Shown one piece after another: positions 44,801-56,391 of a DNA stretch of 64,000 nucleotides. The notes below the pieces were generated by a model that ran no database searches, had not been told where the DNA came from, and saw nothing but the letters and a program-made list of their open reading frames with translations. How positions within the stretch are numbered: the first letter of the stretch is position 1; each line of letters starts with the position of its first letter. The stretch is taken from positions 121,374-185,373 of the forward strand of contig CALNHX010002279.1 of NCBI GenBank assembly GCA_940337035.1. The letters run 5' to 3'. The DNA comes from Agriotes lineatus. Lineage: Eukaryota; Arthropoda; Insecta; Coleoptera; Elateridae. Position numbers and translations under genes: made by a program.

Positions 44801-45245
44801 AGTTTGACGTGGTAAGCGCGCCTTCTGTAAGAAGAGGCTTGCCATGAGGAAGCTGGAGCAGTGGGAAGAAAGATGGACCACGGCAACCACGGGAAGACCA
44901 GTGGAGAGGTATATTCCGACGATCGCGGCCTGCCGGGAGGTGGTGGGTAGGCTCGATCACCATACTACCCAACTCGTGACCGACCACGGAGCATTCGGGG
45001 CCTATCTGCACAAGATAGGCAGACAAGAGGACCCAGCCTGCGCCTGCGGGGAAGAGAACACGGCCGATCACGTTGTCCTGAGCTGCCCACTGGAGGACCA
45101 ACACCGGGGACTGGCGGATGCGAGTGGACTCCGATGGCCGACCAACATGGAGCAGATCAGGACACTGTCGCGCGAGACGGTCTGGTGGGAGACCTTGCGT
45201 GAGTTTGCCTCTAGAGTACAGAGGTTGAAGTTCGTGCGCGAGTGA
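41849..45245 (+). pseudogene. ORF2 of the I/R1-group LINE: endonuclease, reverse transcriptase, RNase H
   Basis: The endonuclease N terminus is missing or garbled; GEDLNPKSPLW and TLSDHRMI remain, with a tyrosine where the HIDVT-type aspartate is expected (RHIYVTV). After stops near 42967 the reverse transcriptase reads KATGHDGV, FRPISLLPVVEKVLDK, RQYGF, RGCPQGSCSGP and YADDTSLV, in changing frames. An RNase H domain follows: CYTDGS, CELVGLRAAL, ITDSRWAL and HWVKAHAG. The last part has CACGEENTADHVVLSC, the terminal zinc-binding motif. At least five frame changes make it inactive. Confidence 0.8.
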
Positions 45246-45560
45246 AGGTGCCGAGTGTTGTTCAAGTTTAGTTTAATCTAAGGTTAGTTAAGCTAGGATA
45301 ATTAAGATAGGGCCTAGCATAGTAAGGAGCGAAATAATTCCGAGGTGGAAATGGAGCGACAAGGCAGGTTATTGTTGGCTTAGGTCTAGTTAAGATAACA
45401 GTTAGGATTTTGTTTATCTTAGTTTAAAATTAGTTTAAGTTAGGTTTAGGATTTGTTTAATCGTACTTTAAGATAAGTTTAAGTTAGGCTGATTAGATAA
45501 ACTTAGTAATGACGTAAATAAACGCGGGATGAGGCAACAAGAGCCAAGGTAGGCTTCGCT

Positions 45561-47716
45561 AGTTAATATATTTAAGGTAGATTAATAAGTTAGGAATTAT
45601 AAGTTAGCACAGTAAGCACGCAAACCCGAGCGTAGATATTAAGCGGCAAATTTGGTGTAATGCCGAAAGGCGGGCACCTCCCCGAATGTACTTATACAAG
45701 TACTATAAATAGATTTAATGTAGGCGCATTATTTCGTGGCTTGCCACTTTTTTGGAACAAATTTGGAGAAGCACTGACCTGCCACCGAGAGAAACGTATG
45801 GACGCGGCGCTCTTGCATGTTTTTCATAAATTACCTTTCAAGTGTTAATTGACGACTCTGGGTATTAGTGGAACCCTCTGTCTATTTTTATATTTTGGAA
45901 AAACGATTTTGAAGACCTTTCTTTTGATATCTTTGTTTATATTCCTAGATTCAACTGTGTTTCAGGAATGCGAGTTTGAATCAAAAAAACATTTACACCC
46001 CTTAGAATACTTTATTTTAAGTCACCATTAAGGTAAGTCAAACCCCACTTAACTATTCGACTACATATTTACCGTTTGATGTCGGTCAAAAATTTCATAA
46101 CAACTAAAAAGTCTGCTCTTTAACTGTCTCGCCTAAAATACGTAAACTTTAAGAGCTTTTAAAATGCTATATATTTCTCTAACTCTTAGTCGTTGAACCA
46201 AGTTTGGTATTCCCAATCTTTTAGAGAGGGGGTGAATTATCCAGTTCAAGTTAAAACATTGAACGTGGAAATGATAGTCGGTCTTTTGTTTCGGAGTAAC
46301 AATTCAAAAAATATGTGAGACTTGACGCGATCACTGGGGTTATGAAAAGAGCAGAACAGTCGTCTGCAGTCGTAGCGACACTTTTTTCATTTCTCTTATA
46401 AATACAAACAAAAATGGCTATTTTCCAATGTAGATTGTTAATTAAATGTTTAGTTATGATGTCGCATAAAGTTGGGCAAGCACACCTACTGTCGTTGAAA
46501 GAAGTTGAACCTGCTGAAAACCCTTTTGTTAATGATACTAAAGACCAAGAAGACGCCATATGATGATAGAGACTCCGGATAGGATGTTGGATATGATCAC
46601 CTCGAGCCAAATGATGGCGATCTTAGAGAACTTGCTATTCCTACAAAGGAAACCAAGATAAGACTTCCAGTTTTGGGTAAATATGGCACTGCTTGTTCAA
46701 AGAAGCATGCTGAGGAAATAAATTAGAACACCGTAGTCTAATATTACGTAATGAACCCAAAACGTAATGCACACTCTAGACTAGATAACGTTGGTTTAAT
46801 TAATTTGCTTATTTATTTAATTTTGCCGTAAGGGTAGTTCAGAATGCCAAGGTTCGATTCATACTCAAGTATATAGACAGAGAATACACTAAATATAAAG
46901 TTTTTTATGGGTCTTTGTATTACATTCTAGGTTTTAAACTCAAATTAATTTATCAAATTGATGTATTATGCAAGACAAAAAACTGGGACAGTTAGTATGG
47001 TCTGTTTTGAATGTGACTGCCTTAATTTGTACAGTTGCTAGGCATTTCTAGCTTAACCGTCAACTTCCTTAGACATTGTTATAAATTGGAATTGTTATAA
47101 TAAACGTAATTGTTTAAAGCCTCGTTTAAGCTAATCAAATTATGCTAAAATCTCTATCAAGAGTTGTCACAGTTTTTTTTTTGTCTTGCATAGTACATGT
47201 TAAAATGATAAACAAACAGTATTCGGGTTGGATTGATGCGATACGCTTCCTGGGAGATCTGCAGCCTACCATACATGAAATAGGTTTGGTTACTTGGTAG
47301 CCCTCGCAACGTCGCCGAGGAATGTTCGCCTTGGACTGCACTCTGTATTTCGGAACTGCAGATTCTGGAATGAATTACGATAGCACCGAATAGCTGCTTT
47401 TTTATGTTTACATAAAAAACCATGGTTGGGGGTTCTCCTCGGGAGTAAATCGGGCAGTAATGCTGCCAGACAGTTCTCTGGGCCACTTTTGATGGCAACC
47501 AGAGTGCCGCGATATGCTTAACTTTTACTTTGTAAGTCTGAGCGCCAGTAGGACGCTTCATCTGACGGTATTCTAGGACTACGCCGATGGGCAGAAAAGT
47601 TACTTCGTACAGGTAGGTCTTGCCCTTGGTACTTCTGTAGGTGAATTGACTTGGTAAACTCATATCACCTACTGATCGAAGCATTTGTAATGACCTTTGA
47701 AAAGGAGTATTATTGC
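45561..47716. other. Gene-free stretch, unassigned
   Basis: AT-rich with no recognised coding region. A 175-codon minus-strand open frame (47157-47684) has no family likeness that I recognise, no codon bias that sets it apart and overlaps another open frame, so it is not called as a gene. Confidence 0.3.
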
Positions 47717-47921
47717 CGTTTCAAGGAGATGCAGGGTTAATTTAAAGGCTGGTTTGGGGGCTGTATTCTGATCGGATCCGGCGACCAGCAATAGAACGAG
47801 CGTAAAGCGGTTTCAAGGAGGTGTTTGCTGATGCTGATACCGGATCCGGAGACCAAACAAACACCTTAAGGGCGGTTTCAAGGTTGCTCTTTGATACCGG
47901 AGCCAGCAAGCACAAAAGCAG
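47717..47921. repeat. Three degenerate tandem units starting CGGTTTCAAGG
   Basis: Units start at about 47717, 47808 and 47874 (CCGTTTCAAGG, GCGGTTTCAAGG, GCGGTTTCAAGG) and each has a GATCCGGxGACCA- or TACCGGAGCCAGCAA-like end. They shorten from ~90 to ~48 bp. Confidence 0.5.
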
Positions 47922-47924
47922 ATT

Positions 47925-49310
47925 CAGGATTGGAGTTCAAGGGGAAATCTTACAGTTCTGGGCGGCTTTTTCAGGCAGGCATATGCGCTGGATCAAACTG
48001 CCTTCAGCAGGTCAAGCCTCTTGGTTTTATTTCTTTCTAGGCTTCGCTATCTGGGGAAAAGCTAAGAGGGTGCCGAGATTGCGGGCACTCGAAATAATAA
48101 TTTTGTAATACTTACGGTTTACATGAGTTCGGAGTCGTGCAACCAACAGAGCTTTGTGCGAATTTCTGGACAGGATATTTTGCTACGCTTTTAGTGTATC
48201 TCTTCGAGCTGCTGTAGGCTATTTTGAGAAATGGTTAATTAACAGAGAGGGCTGACTGGATGATATGTGAATCGAGTCACTTGGCCAAACTTGACCTAGT
48301 GAAATTAAGGAAATAGCTTTCAGCCTATCACCCAACCAAACCATAGTTCAGGTTAATAGGGAAATCTTCCTGCCAGTCACTTAGCCAAAGCGGGTGCTAT
48401 ATGCATGGAAGCAGGGTAGTTTGTGGGCAGAAGGGTAGCTACAATGCAGGTTTACTAACACTAGCCAGAAGAGTTGGTTTCAGGTCAGGTTAAGGATTTC
48501 TCAGGCAGTTCACCTTCTTGTGGAGAACCTCGGATCAGAACTTCTCTTTGGGATCCTGGAGCTTTCCCTTTATATCCCCTCGAGGAACTCGATCTGCTTG
48601 AGTATAGAGGGGGCTAAACTTGAGAAATTGGCGGGAACTGAGAGTGGAGATTGCGGTAAACGCGTGGCGCCGCATGACTTCACGCCTGTGTCATATCAGG
48701 CAATCGGCAGAATCTAGCTGCGAACATCTGGTGTTGCACAACCTCTTGCGTGACCCAGATGTTTTCAGCTCGCGACTGGATGGTTGTTGTGACTGTGATA
48801 GCTTCGTGTAAATTGACAACTGTAATTAATGCGTCTATTAATAATTTTCAAGGAAGCGGTCGTTACAATGCTTGAAATTGGAAGCTTTTTCTCAGGCGAA
48901 ATTTTCGACGTAAGTCGAACACACTAATTAATACATACGGAGAATTGCGGGTAATTACTCATTGAGAGAGACACTTGGTAAACAGACCTAGTGAAAATAA
49001 AGACTTTCAGGTCTACTTTAATTAGCAGGGGCTTCAAAAGGGGCCGCCTAAGCAATAATGAACGCTGGGACAAATAAAATGGGACAGGTTTTCTACTCAG
49101 TGCTTCTGCTTTTACGATTTAGAAACAAGAAATCATAGAACAGAGATCAACAAGATAGCTCGCATAAGGCAACCTTTTGATGTTTCGTCAGAAACTGTAA
49201 AAAATTTTACACTGTTAGTGTACAACAACTGACGAAAAGTTGGAAGCATTTCGAGGCAGATGCGCTTTCAAATAGTATATTCCTAGTGAACCACACCAAT
49301 ATAGATTAAA
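47925..49310. other. Gene-free stretch, unassigned
   Basis: Moderately GC-rich with a TATA-like TTTATATCCCC near 48570. No open frame or repeat family could be supported. Confidence 0.3.
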
Positions 49311-49314
49311 TATA

Positions 49315-49732
49315 CAGTGAATTTATTTTAATGGTTAACATAGCAGTTTCGTTTCTGTGCCTGCATTTAATCATACAGGTCACTTCCATAGTTACCAATG
49401 AAATTAATAGATTAGAGCGTTTATTTTATGAGTTAACATACGAATTTGAATTAGGTACTTGCTAATACGAAACTTTAATTTTTTTACCGGAATGTAAGTA
49501 TGCAACTAAAAAGTAGATACCTAGGAACAATCTGTGTGTTGTATCTTTCCTTTAGTGGTATTCATTATGATAACTTTTAATTGTCTTTTTGAGAAGTAAT
49601 AGTTCCTATGTTAACTCGTAAAATACACGCTCTAATCTATTGGTCTCATTTGTAACTATTGAAATGATCTGTGTGATTAAATGGTGACACAGAAACGAAA
49701 CGCTTATGTTAACTATTAAAATAAATTTCCTG
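49315..49732. mobile_element. Foldback element, ~125 bp arms
   Basis: The left arm (about 49315-49445) and right arm (about 49612-49732) are inverted copies, roughly 85% alike: AATTTATTTTAATGGTTAAC with the inverse of AATTTATTTTAATAGTTAAC, then GTTTCGTTTCTGTG, ATAGATTAGAGCGT and GAGTTAACATA. The centre is unrelated AT-rich DNA. There is no coding sequence. Confidence 0.7.
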
Positions 49733-49734
49733 TA

Positions 49735-52700
49735 TTGCTGCACTGCACAGAAAATTAGAAGTATACCTTGGACTGCGATCTAAGTAACTGCATTGTGTAG
49801 TAAATGATCCAGCAAGTATTTTCGAAAGGCTAAATTGCACCTATTTCGGGTAGAGATTGAAGCCCTACATGCGATAACCATAAATTAAGCAACGTTGGAA
49901 CTGTGAGGAAGAATAAAAGAGAAGTACCACTCGAATATGTAAATAGCAAGGTCAGTCCAGTATCACACTGTTAGGTTATTTTTAAATTACTGTTTCATCT
50001 TGGAACCATACTTGATGGCAGGGGTAATATTTTAATTCTGTATGCTGTCGTCTCTTGAAAATGCCAGACATCGTCAGTTTTTACTATTAAGTCTAACGGA
50101 GGTTAATTTAGGTTCCTAGGATGAAAATCATTAGTAAGTGCATAAATATACTCGATTCTTGAAGCGAACGGTAAATGACGGCGAAGTCCAAAATAAAATC
50201 TACGGGATTCTGAGGGGATTCACACAGGTATCGCAGCGGATGACTGGTTACAGTATTCAATTGATTGAATGCAAGGAGAAACTAAAACATGTTACTTCAA
50301 TTCCTTTGGTCGAGCCCCCTTTGGCCCACTCGAAGCCGGCTCAGAACGTCGGAGGTATTACCCAAATAGCACATAGAAGGCTTACCGTGAATAATCAGGC
50401 TACGTGCGAAATGGGACATCAGTGTGCTCCCAGAATATCCGTCAAGAACTGACGTGAGAAGAAACTTCTCAACAAACTGCCAAGCCGGAATATTTTCACT
50501 GTCATCAGCGACGGCGAATTCACCAAGAAGAAACCAAATGCCCGTAGAAACTTGGACAATTCTAGAGGAGCTAACTATTGGTCATCATAACACAAAGGAA
50601 AAGCACCCGGAAATAAGAGCCAAGGTACCGATAAGACCAAATGCGACAGGGAGGGGAACGCGCGAAATTCAAATTAGTATGCACTATCGACCCCGAAGTA
50701 AAATTGACTCTCGCAGAGACCTGCAAGGTTATAGAGACGCACTCTGACCGTAATAAGTATCTAACCGGATTTGTATAAAAAATATTAGTCGTTCTCGTTA
50801 TCATAGGCTAAGTGCCGCCAGCTCCCAACAATTGAATGGGGTCGAATTCTGGCATACGTACAACAGTTATATGCGTGACCTTTGCGAATTTTAAGCTACG
50901 CTGAGTGAACATCTCTTTGGGTCAGCGTTCGTCGTCAATTTGCCATTTTGTCGTTTCGGCGATCACCTTGATGGTCATTCGTACCCTAGCTCAAATTCAC
51001 ATCTCTGACGTTCCGGTAACTCTCTTCGTAGATCAGTTGTGCCCCAGGTCAAACTGCCATCGCACCAGATAAGTTTTCAAAAAGCTAGAACCTTTTGAAT
51101 TTCACTACTTTAAAGTTGCACACTCGCTTGCCTCTATATGGGCATTGCTGATGTTATTCAACATTTTCAATACAAAGGTTGTATTGTGACGAGCCTAATA
51201 GGATTCGTAAGTTAGAATTTATAACAGCAACGTTACTTTATTGCCATCTTTACAGATACTGAATTGAATAGTTGCCGCAGAATATTTTCTCCTTCAGTCT
51301 TGCGCGTTCAATACAATCCTATGCAGGTGGTTCTCTGCGCGAAGAAAAGGTTAATAGGTGTAGGTATCTATGGTAAGTATACAGATTTCAACGATATCCC
51401 TATGTCGAGGTGGTTCCTTTCTGGGTTAGGAAACGCCAATAATTTCCTGGGTGAGAATTCATAATTCGGTGGCGCACGGAAAATTATTATTACCTAATTT
51501 TTGTGTCGCTACCAAATTGATTTATACAGAGACAACTACGTTTACAGAACAGAATCAAGCTTGCGTCCCACTGTAACTATAAATAGCTAGATGAAGTTTT
51601 GCTTTATTATTTGTCGCACTCGAAGAGAGAATATTATATTGGCGTCCAGAATGTAACACGACAATGCGATTGGTCATATAACAGGTTAGAAGTATTATTT
51701 ATTTATTTAGCGTATGGCTTGTTTTGACCGGGAATCCCGGGTCTGCGAATCGAGATGTTCGGCGGCCAACTGTATGATATATATTAGAAGTATATTATCA
51801 TTATATAATTTTTTAAAATACTTGGGTCTGACAGACTTGGGGCGACTACTGGAGAGTTCATTTAAGTGAGTCCCTATCTTTTACCGTTTACAAGATCTAT
51901 ATGCTGTATCTTATCTTGAGACACACTGTATATTTGTATGGCCTAACTATTAGACTTGTAGAGATTTGTCAAGAAACAAGCCAAATAATCAATAGGTAAA
52001 TCGTATATTACTGCACATAGGTACCGTTAGAGAATATAACATGTTATTCACATCTCTGCGCGGAGCTCGTCAGTTCAATTCTAGTTCAATTCAATTGCAC
52101 GGAAAATTGCAGTTTTTATAGTTGTTTCACGTTTTAACGGCGTGAGTTATGCTGACGATTTTTATCAGATTACCTACATATAAAGTTTTTTAAGTGATCA
52201 CTTCTGCTGTGCAGGCTTGTCGGTTATCGCCGGATATTCACCGCTCCTACATTGTTTAAACCTGTTGGAGGTTCCGTTATCGAGATGAAGTCTCGCCGGA
52301 CTCCACAAACGACTGTGTTTAGATTCGATCTCCACATTGGCTTTTAATGTGAATACGTTGACTTTGAGGTTTTTATTGAACCCTATCGAATTACTGTCTT
52401 CATATGCCAGCTTTCATCAGCTTTCTACTGTCCAAACCAACTTCTTCGTGGACTAGCCTTGCAGCGGGTAATTCTAGCGTTTCTACCGTCCAAGCGATTT
52501 TCTTCATGAGTCAGCCTTGGTCCCAGATTTGGTGATAGTTCTTTGCTACCACACCAAATGAACCTTTGGAAGCCCCCCAAACCTCTTCGCTTTACCTGCA
52601 GACTCGTTTTGTTTTCATGTCAGAGTTGATAAATAGATACATTACGTTCGAATTACCTTCTTTTATCATATACGTTCTGCATGCTAATTTGCCTCCACCT

Positions 52701-53300
52701 CGTACCTAGAATAGTTAGCATCAAAACTGATATGGTGTTTGCGTATGCTTACGTAAGTGATCGCCTAACGGACACAAGTCTTGAGCTCTTCCCGCAAGGG
52801 AAGGCTGAGCACATTTTAATAGGTCTGCTCGATTGCAACCAACATAATTAGGATTTAGTAATCAAAGCATGTAACCGGTAGCGTCACTGTAGGGACAATT
52901 TCCTTTCTGTAATACTAATAAATTTCACCTTACTGTATGCTCAATATAACGTTGAAATTTACCTGCGCTATGTGTTCATTGAATTTATGAGGGAATTAAT
53001 CACCAGTGGGTGGAAGCAAAGTGAGTTCATGCAGCCATCCAAACTTTTAAGTTCATCCTGATGTCTTAGCAGTCTTCTTTTAAGTTGCAGTATGCTACCC
53101 ACCTTTTAATGTTTGAATTTCTGATTCAGCGGCATTTTGTATATCTGAGAAGAGTTTATATTAAATAAATGTTGTATAAGTATATGGTTTTTCTCTATTT
53201 TCTTTTGTTTCTAATGTTGCACGTAATAATCATTACAATATACAATTCTAATTATTAAATAATTTAATATAAATAATCTTTCTAAAAACCACTGCCGAAT
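49735..53300. other. Gene-free stretch, unassigned
   Basis: Two overlapping plus-strand open frames of 104 and 107 codons (50138-50747) show no recognised domain. The rest, including a GC-richer zone at 52190-52620, shows no exon or repeat I can support. Confidence 0.3.
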
Positions 53301-53725
53301 TAGCAGCAATTATTTTAATTTTTTTTCACCTTCGTATAGGTATAAATTTAAAAAGGAACAGGTTACAATTAGTACGCTAATAGTTTTAAATTAACTACAT
53401 AAATAAATAACAAATCTTAACTAACAGTCTAAATGTACATACAATTACATATGTGCACAGAATCTGATGAAGACACCAAATATTTTTTTATATTACAGCT
53501 TTCCAAATTCATGATTTTTCTATGAAATCTGATCCATCCGAGGTGCATCCACCAATTAAGTGGTACAACATATTTTTTACTAATATTTGTCATACCTTCT
53601 TAACTTACTTAGCACATACTCCTCGTAATTGTCCAATTGTGAAACTAGAAAATTTGTATTTAAATAATGAGAGGTAATAAATAGTACGATGTTTGTGTAA
53701 AAAATCAGAGCTGTCTTTTCAAAGT

Positions 53726-55474
53726 TCAAGTCGAAGAATCAGGATCAGGAGGTTCAATTTTTATTTTGCCTATTTCTTTATAACTTGCACACTCCCTACT
53801 TTGTGGTGATTGGACTGTTTCGTCTTCTATAAAATAGTCTGCAGCTGCACACCATACTGTCGCAACTGGATATGTCCTACCATCTTCTGATTCTGCTTTT
53901 TCATTTTCAGCATATTCTTCTATTACTTCTTCTTTAATCTCTGATTCCATTCTTTCGTCTTTTATATAGCGAACTGAAACCATTTTTACAGTCTCTAAAT
54001 CCCCCACATTTTCCCCAATTTCTGTTTTTTGAGGCTCATCTAAGTGTTTTCTGTGAGCATGCATTTTCATGTGCTTATTATAGGCGTATTCCTGGACCGA
54101 CCTGTAGCTGCATAAACTGCACTTGAAATCCTTTCCTTCCATATGGATTCTCAAATGCGAGTCTAGCGATTTTTTATAAATGGTTTTATATTCACAAAGA
54201 GTGCATTTATAGTCTCTGTATATCTCAACCTTGTGATCGGACGTGTCATCCACTTCATGAGTTTTCACATGCTTCCTCAGCTTGGATTTCTGAACGCTAC
54301 TGAAATCGCACTGATTGCACTTGTAGGGCGGCTCACCGTTGTGAAGCTTTATATGCTTCTTCAATGGACTAGGTTGGGCTGATTGGTAGTCACAGTGGGG
54401 ACATTTGAAAGGCTTCTCTCCACTGTGAGTTCGCATGTGGCTTATCAGACTTGATTTTTGCACACCCCCGTAATCACAAAGATCACACTTAAAAGGCTTC
54501 TCTCCGGTATGTATAATGATGTGCCTTTTGTAGTCGCCTTTCCTTATCGCGCTGAAATCACAGTCACTGCACTTGAATGGCTTCTCGCCAGTGTGGGTCA
54601 TCATGTGTAAATCCAGCAAGACTTTACGTGTGGCACAGTAATCACATTGGCTACATTTGAATGGCCTGTCGCCAGTGTGAGTTTTCAGGTGGTTCTTTAA
54701 GCTGTCCATTCGTGTGCAGCAGAAATCACAAAAATCACATTTGAAGATTTTATCTCCCGTATGAGTCCTCATATGAATTTTTAGAGTGTATTTTCGTAAT
54801 GCACTATAATCACATTGCGAACATTTATAAGGTTTAATGCCTGAATGTATTCTAGTGTGTTTCCTTAGCAGAACCGCATGCGTTGTGCGATAATCGCAGT
54901 CACTGCATTGGAACTTCTTCTCGACAACATGAATTCTCATGTGGTTTTGCAACCCCTTTTTCTGTACTGCAATATAATTGCATTTTTTACATTTGTACAA
55001 ACCTTCGTAGTGAACATTCATGTGTTTTTTCAAGGTACTCTTTTGCGCTGCACTATATTCGCACTTCGGGCATGGAAAGGGCCTTTCACCGGTGTGTGTT
55101 CTCATGTGATGAATTAGGCAACCCTTTTGGGCACTACTGTAGCTACAAATTTTGCATTTGAATGGCTTTTCAAGGGTTTGCAATGTTAGTGCCATTGAAA
55201 ATTCGTCAATATTCGCTGGATCCCCATTTTCTTGTATTCTGCAATTTGTGACAATTGCTGGGTTCAGTTCTGTTGCAAACATGTGTGACATGGGATTTAT
55301 AACAGATGCGAAGTTAGATATATTAAAATGTGATGGCTCAATAATCACATCTGGCTCTGACTTTACATTGCTGTTAGGCAAATTACTGTACTGACATTCA
55401 GTAATAGCGCAACATTGATTATTTGATTCCACCTCTTGAACACAGCTACCTGATCGTTTTTGACTGAGATCCAT
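53726..55474 (-). CDS. C2H2 zinc-finger protein, 13 fingers, intact
   Basis: A single 582-codon frame starts at the ATG at 55474 and ends at 53726. Residues 1-105 are acidic and polar and include VKSEPD, a SUMO-consensus site. Thirteen C2H2 fingers run from residue 107 to about 475, mostly CxxCDY/FxA...H-x3-H with TGEKPFKC-type linkers, the layout of a sequence-specific DNA-binding regulator in the nucleus. Finger 11 is followed by a longer linker (EVDDTSDHKVEIYRDYK) before fingers 12 and 13. The C-terminal ~105 residues are acidic with IKEEV and IKIEPPDPD, further SUMO-type motifs. No KRAB, ZAD or BTB domain is present. An acceptor-like TACTCTCAG/C 21 bases upstream suggests a 5' untranslated exon further out. 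It shares finger type with the gene at 30574-32108. Targets are unknown. Confidence 0.9.
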   Translation of the reverse strand: MDLSQKRSGSCVQEVESNNQCCAITECQYSNLPNSNVKSEPDVIIEPSHFNISNFASVINPMSHMFATELNPAIVTNCRIQENGDPANIDEFSMALTLQTLEKPFKCKICSYSSAQKGCLIHHMRTHTGERPFPCPKCEYSAAQKSTLKKHMNVHYEGLYKCKKCNYIAVQKKGLQNHMRIHVVEKKFQCSDCDYRTTHAVLLRKHTRIHSGIKPYKCSQCDYSALRKYTLKIHMRTHTGDKIFKCDFCDFCCTRMDSLKNHLKTHTGDRPFKCSQCDYCATRKVLLDLHMMTHTGEKPFKCSDCDFSAIRKGDYKRHIIIHTGEKPFKCDLCDYGGVQKSSLISHMRTHSGEKPFKCPHCDYQSAQPSPLKKHIKLHNGEPPYKCNQCDFSSVQKSKLRKHVKTHEVDDTSDHKVEIYRDYKCTLCEYKTIYKKSLDSHLRIHMEGKDFKCSLCSYRSVQEYAYNKHMKMHAHRKHLDEPQKTEIGENVGDLETVKMVSVRYIKDERMESEIKEEVIEEYAENEKAESEDGRTYPVATVWCAAADYFIEDETVQSPQSRECASYKEIGKIKIEPPDPDSST

Positions 55475-55496
55475 AGCAGAATGAGCTGCTGAGAGT

Positions 55497-56046
55497 ATTA
55501 TTCCAGGCTTAGGATTGTGCGGACTTACATAAGTTTTATTTGGCTTGTTTCAGTCATAGTTGCCGAACAAGTGATTGGTTACTAGTTGTCTTGAAATAAA
55601 GTAAAAGCTTCTTGTTAAAGTACAGGTTGACTGGTAGCTCTTCTACTAATATCTATTAAACAAAGGACTTCATTCATGTTCATTTTTCAAGAGGCTACGA
55701 TGTAGCAAATCTGGCTCGGTAGGTTGATCTGCAGCAGATTAAGTAATTGAACTTATATGAATGGACGTATCTGTAATATAGTTTTATATTTAACTATGAG
55801 ATTTAAATACCTGTATGAACTGTTATACCAGGAAATTCGCGGCAATAATTCGAATTTATTTTGTATTTTTGTTTATATTTTGACGTAAAGGTTATGTAAC
55901 TTAAATTAGTGGAAGAGTCTCACGTATCGCGTTCGTGAAGTTTAATTCAGCCGGGAGCCCAAGAGTGATTTTTATGTTATAGAGCGTAGAGGCAAATTTG
56001 AATAGATTAGTTGGATGTTTGCTATATTATAAATTTAATAGTTATT
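55497..56046. other. Upstream region of the 13-finger gene
   Basis: AT-rich; no promoter motif or repeat was convincingly found. Untranslated exon and promoter of the zinc-finger gene are expected here or further right. Confidence 0.3.
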
Positions 56047-56057
56047 TAAGCATCAAG

Positions 56058-56155
56058 GGAAGTAAGTAGCTTTTACCAGTCGAGAACGAGTTTGCCAGCC
56101 CGAGCGAGCGAGGGCTGGCAAAGTTCGAGACTGGTTATAGATAGTTACTTCCCGA
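56058..56155. repeat. 98 bp hairpin with GAGCGAGCGA loop
   Basis: GGGAAGTAA...ACCAGTC...TTTGCCAGCCC pairs with GGGCTGGCAAA...GACTGGT...TTACTTCCC around a GAGCGAGCGA loop. ACTTACTTCCC recurs at 56490-56525, and CATTTTTCTCCATGCCCA (56168-56185) is inverted at about 56607-56624, so the hairpin may be one part of a larger element spanning about 56047-56635. Confidence 0.75.
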
Positions 56156-56302
56156 GCATGCTTATAACATTTTTCTCCATGCCCAACAAAAATTTGAATA
56201 AAATATCTTCAATTTACCACCATCTTTAGGCCCATTACGTTGGGCCATTCTGTTCTGTTACACAACCCGCACCTGCCTTCCCCTGCCGCCGCCTGACCAA
56301 AG

Positions 56303-56391
56303 AAGGGGGCCCTCGGGGTTCGCCCCTCTCCAAGGGGGCCCCCGGGGCTTCGCCCATCTCCAAGGGGGCCCTTGGGGCTCCGCTCCTCTCT
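56303..56391. repeat. GC-rich minisatellite, 3 x 29-30 bp
   Basis: Three units start with AAGGGGGCCC and end with CGCC/CGCTC..CTCTC: 56303-56331, 56332-56361 and 56362-56391. GC content is far above the surroundings. Confidence 0.85.

Larger units (their letters stand above)
40552..45560 (+). mobile_element. GC-rich I/R1-group LINE with RNase H, decayed
   Basis: The order is 5' repeats, ORF1 (40716-41875), ORF2 (41849-45245) and a 3' region of short TTAAGTTAGGTTTAG-like units (45250-45560). The base composition is much more GC-rich than in the AT-rich surroundings. CCHC knuckles in ORF1, an APE endonuclease, YADDT reverse transcriptase and an RNase H domain place it in the I/R1/LOA group; the exact clade is not decided. 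There is no clear tail or target duplication. Confidence 0.8.

Noticed and set aside
44130..45104. 324-codon minus-strand open frame
   Set aside because: It lies antisense to the RNase H region of the plus-strand LINE, whose motifs explain the sequence; a GC-rich strand makes long antisense frames.
47157..47684. 175-codon minus-strand open frame
   Set aside because: No recognised domain, no splice support, no ordered motif.
50138..50747. Two overlapping ~105-codon open frames
   Set aside because: No recognised domain; possible decayed element but nothing names it.
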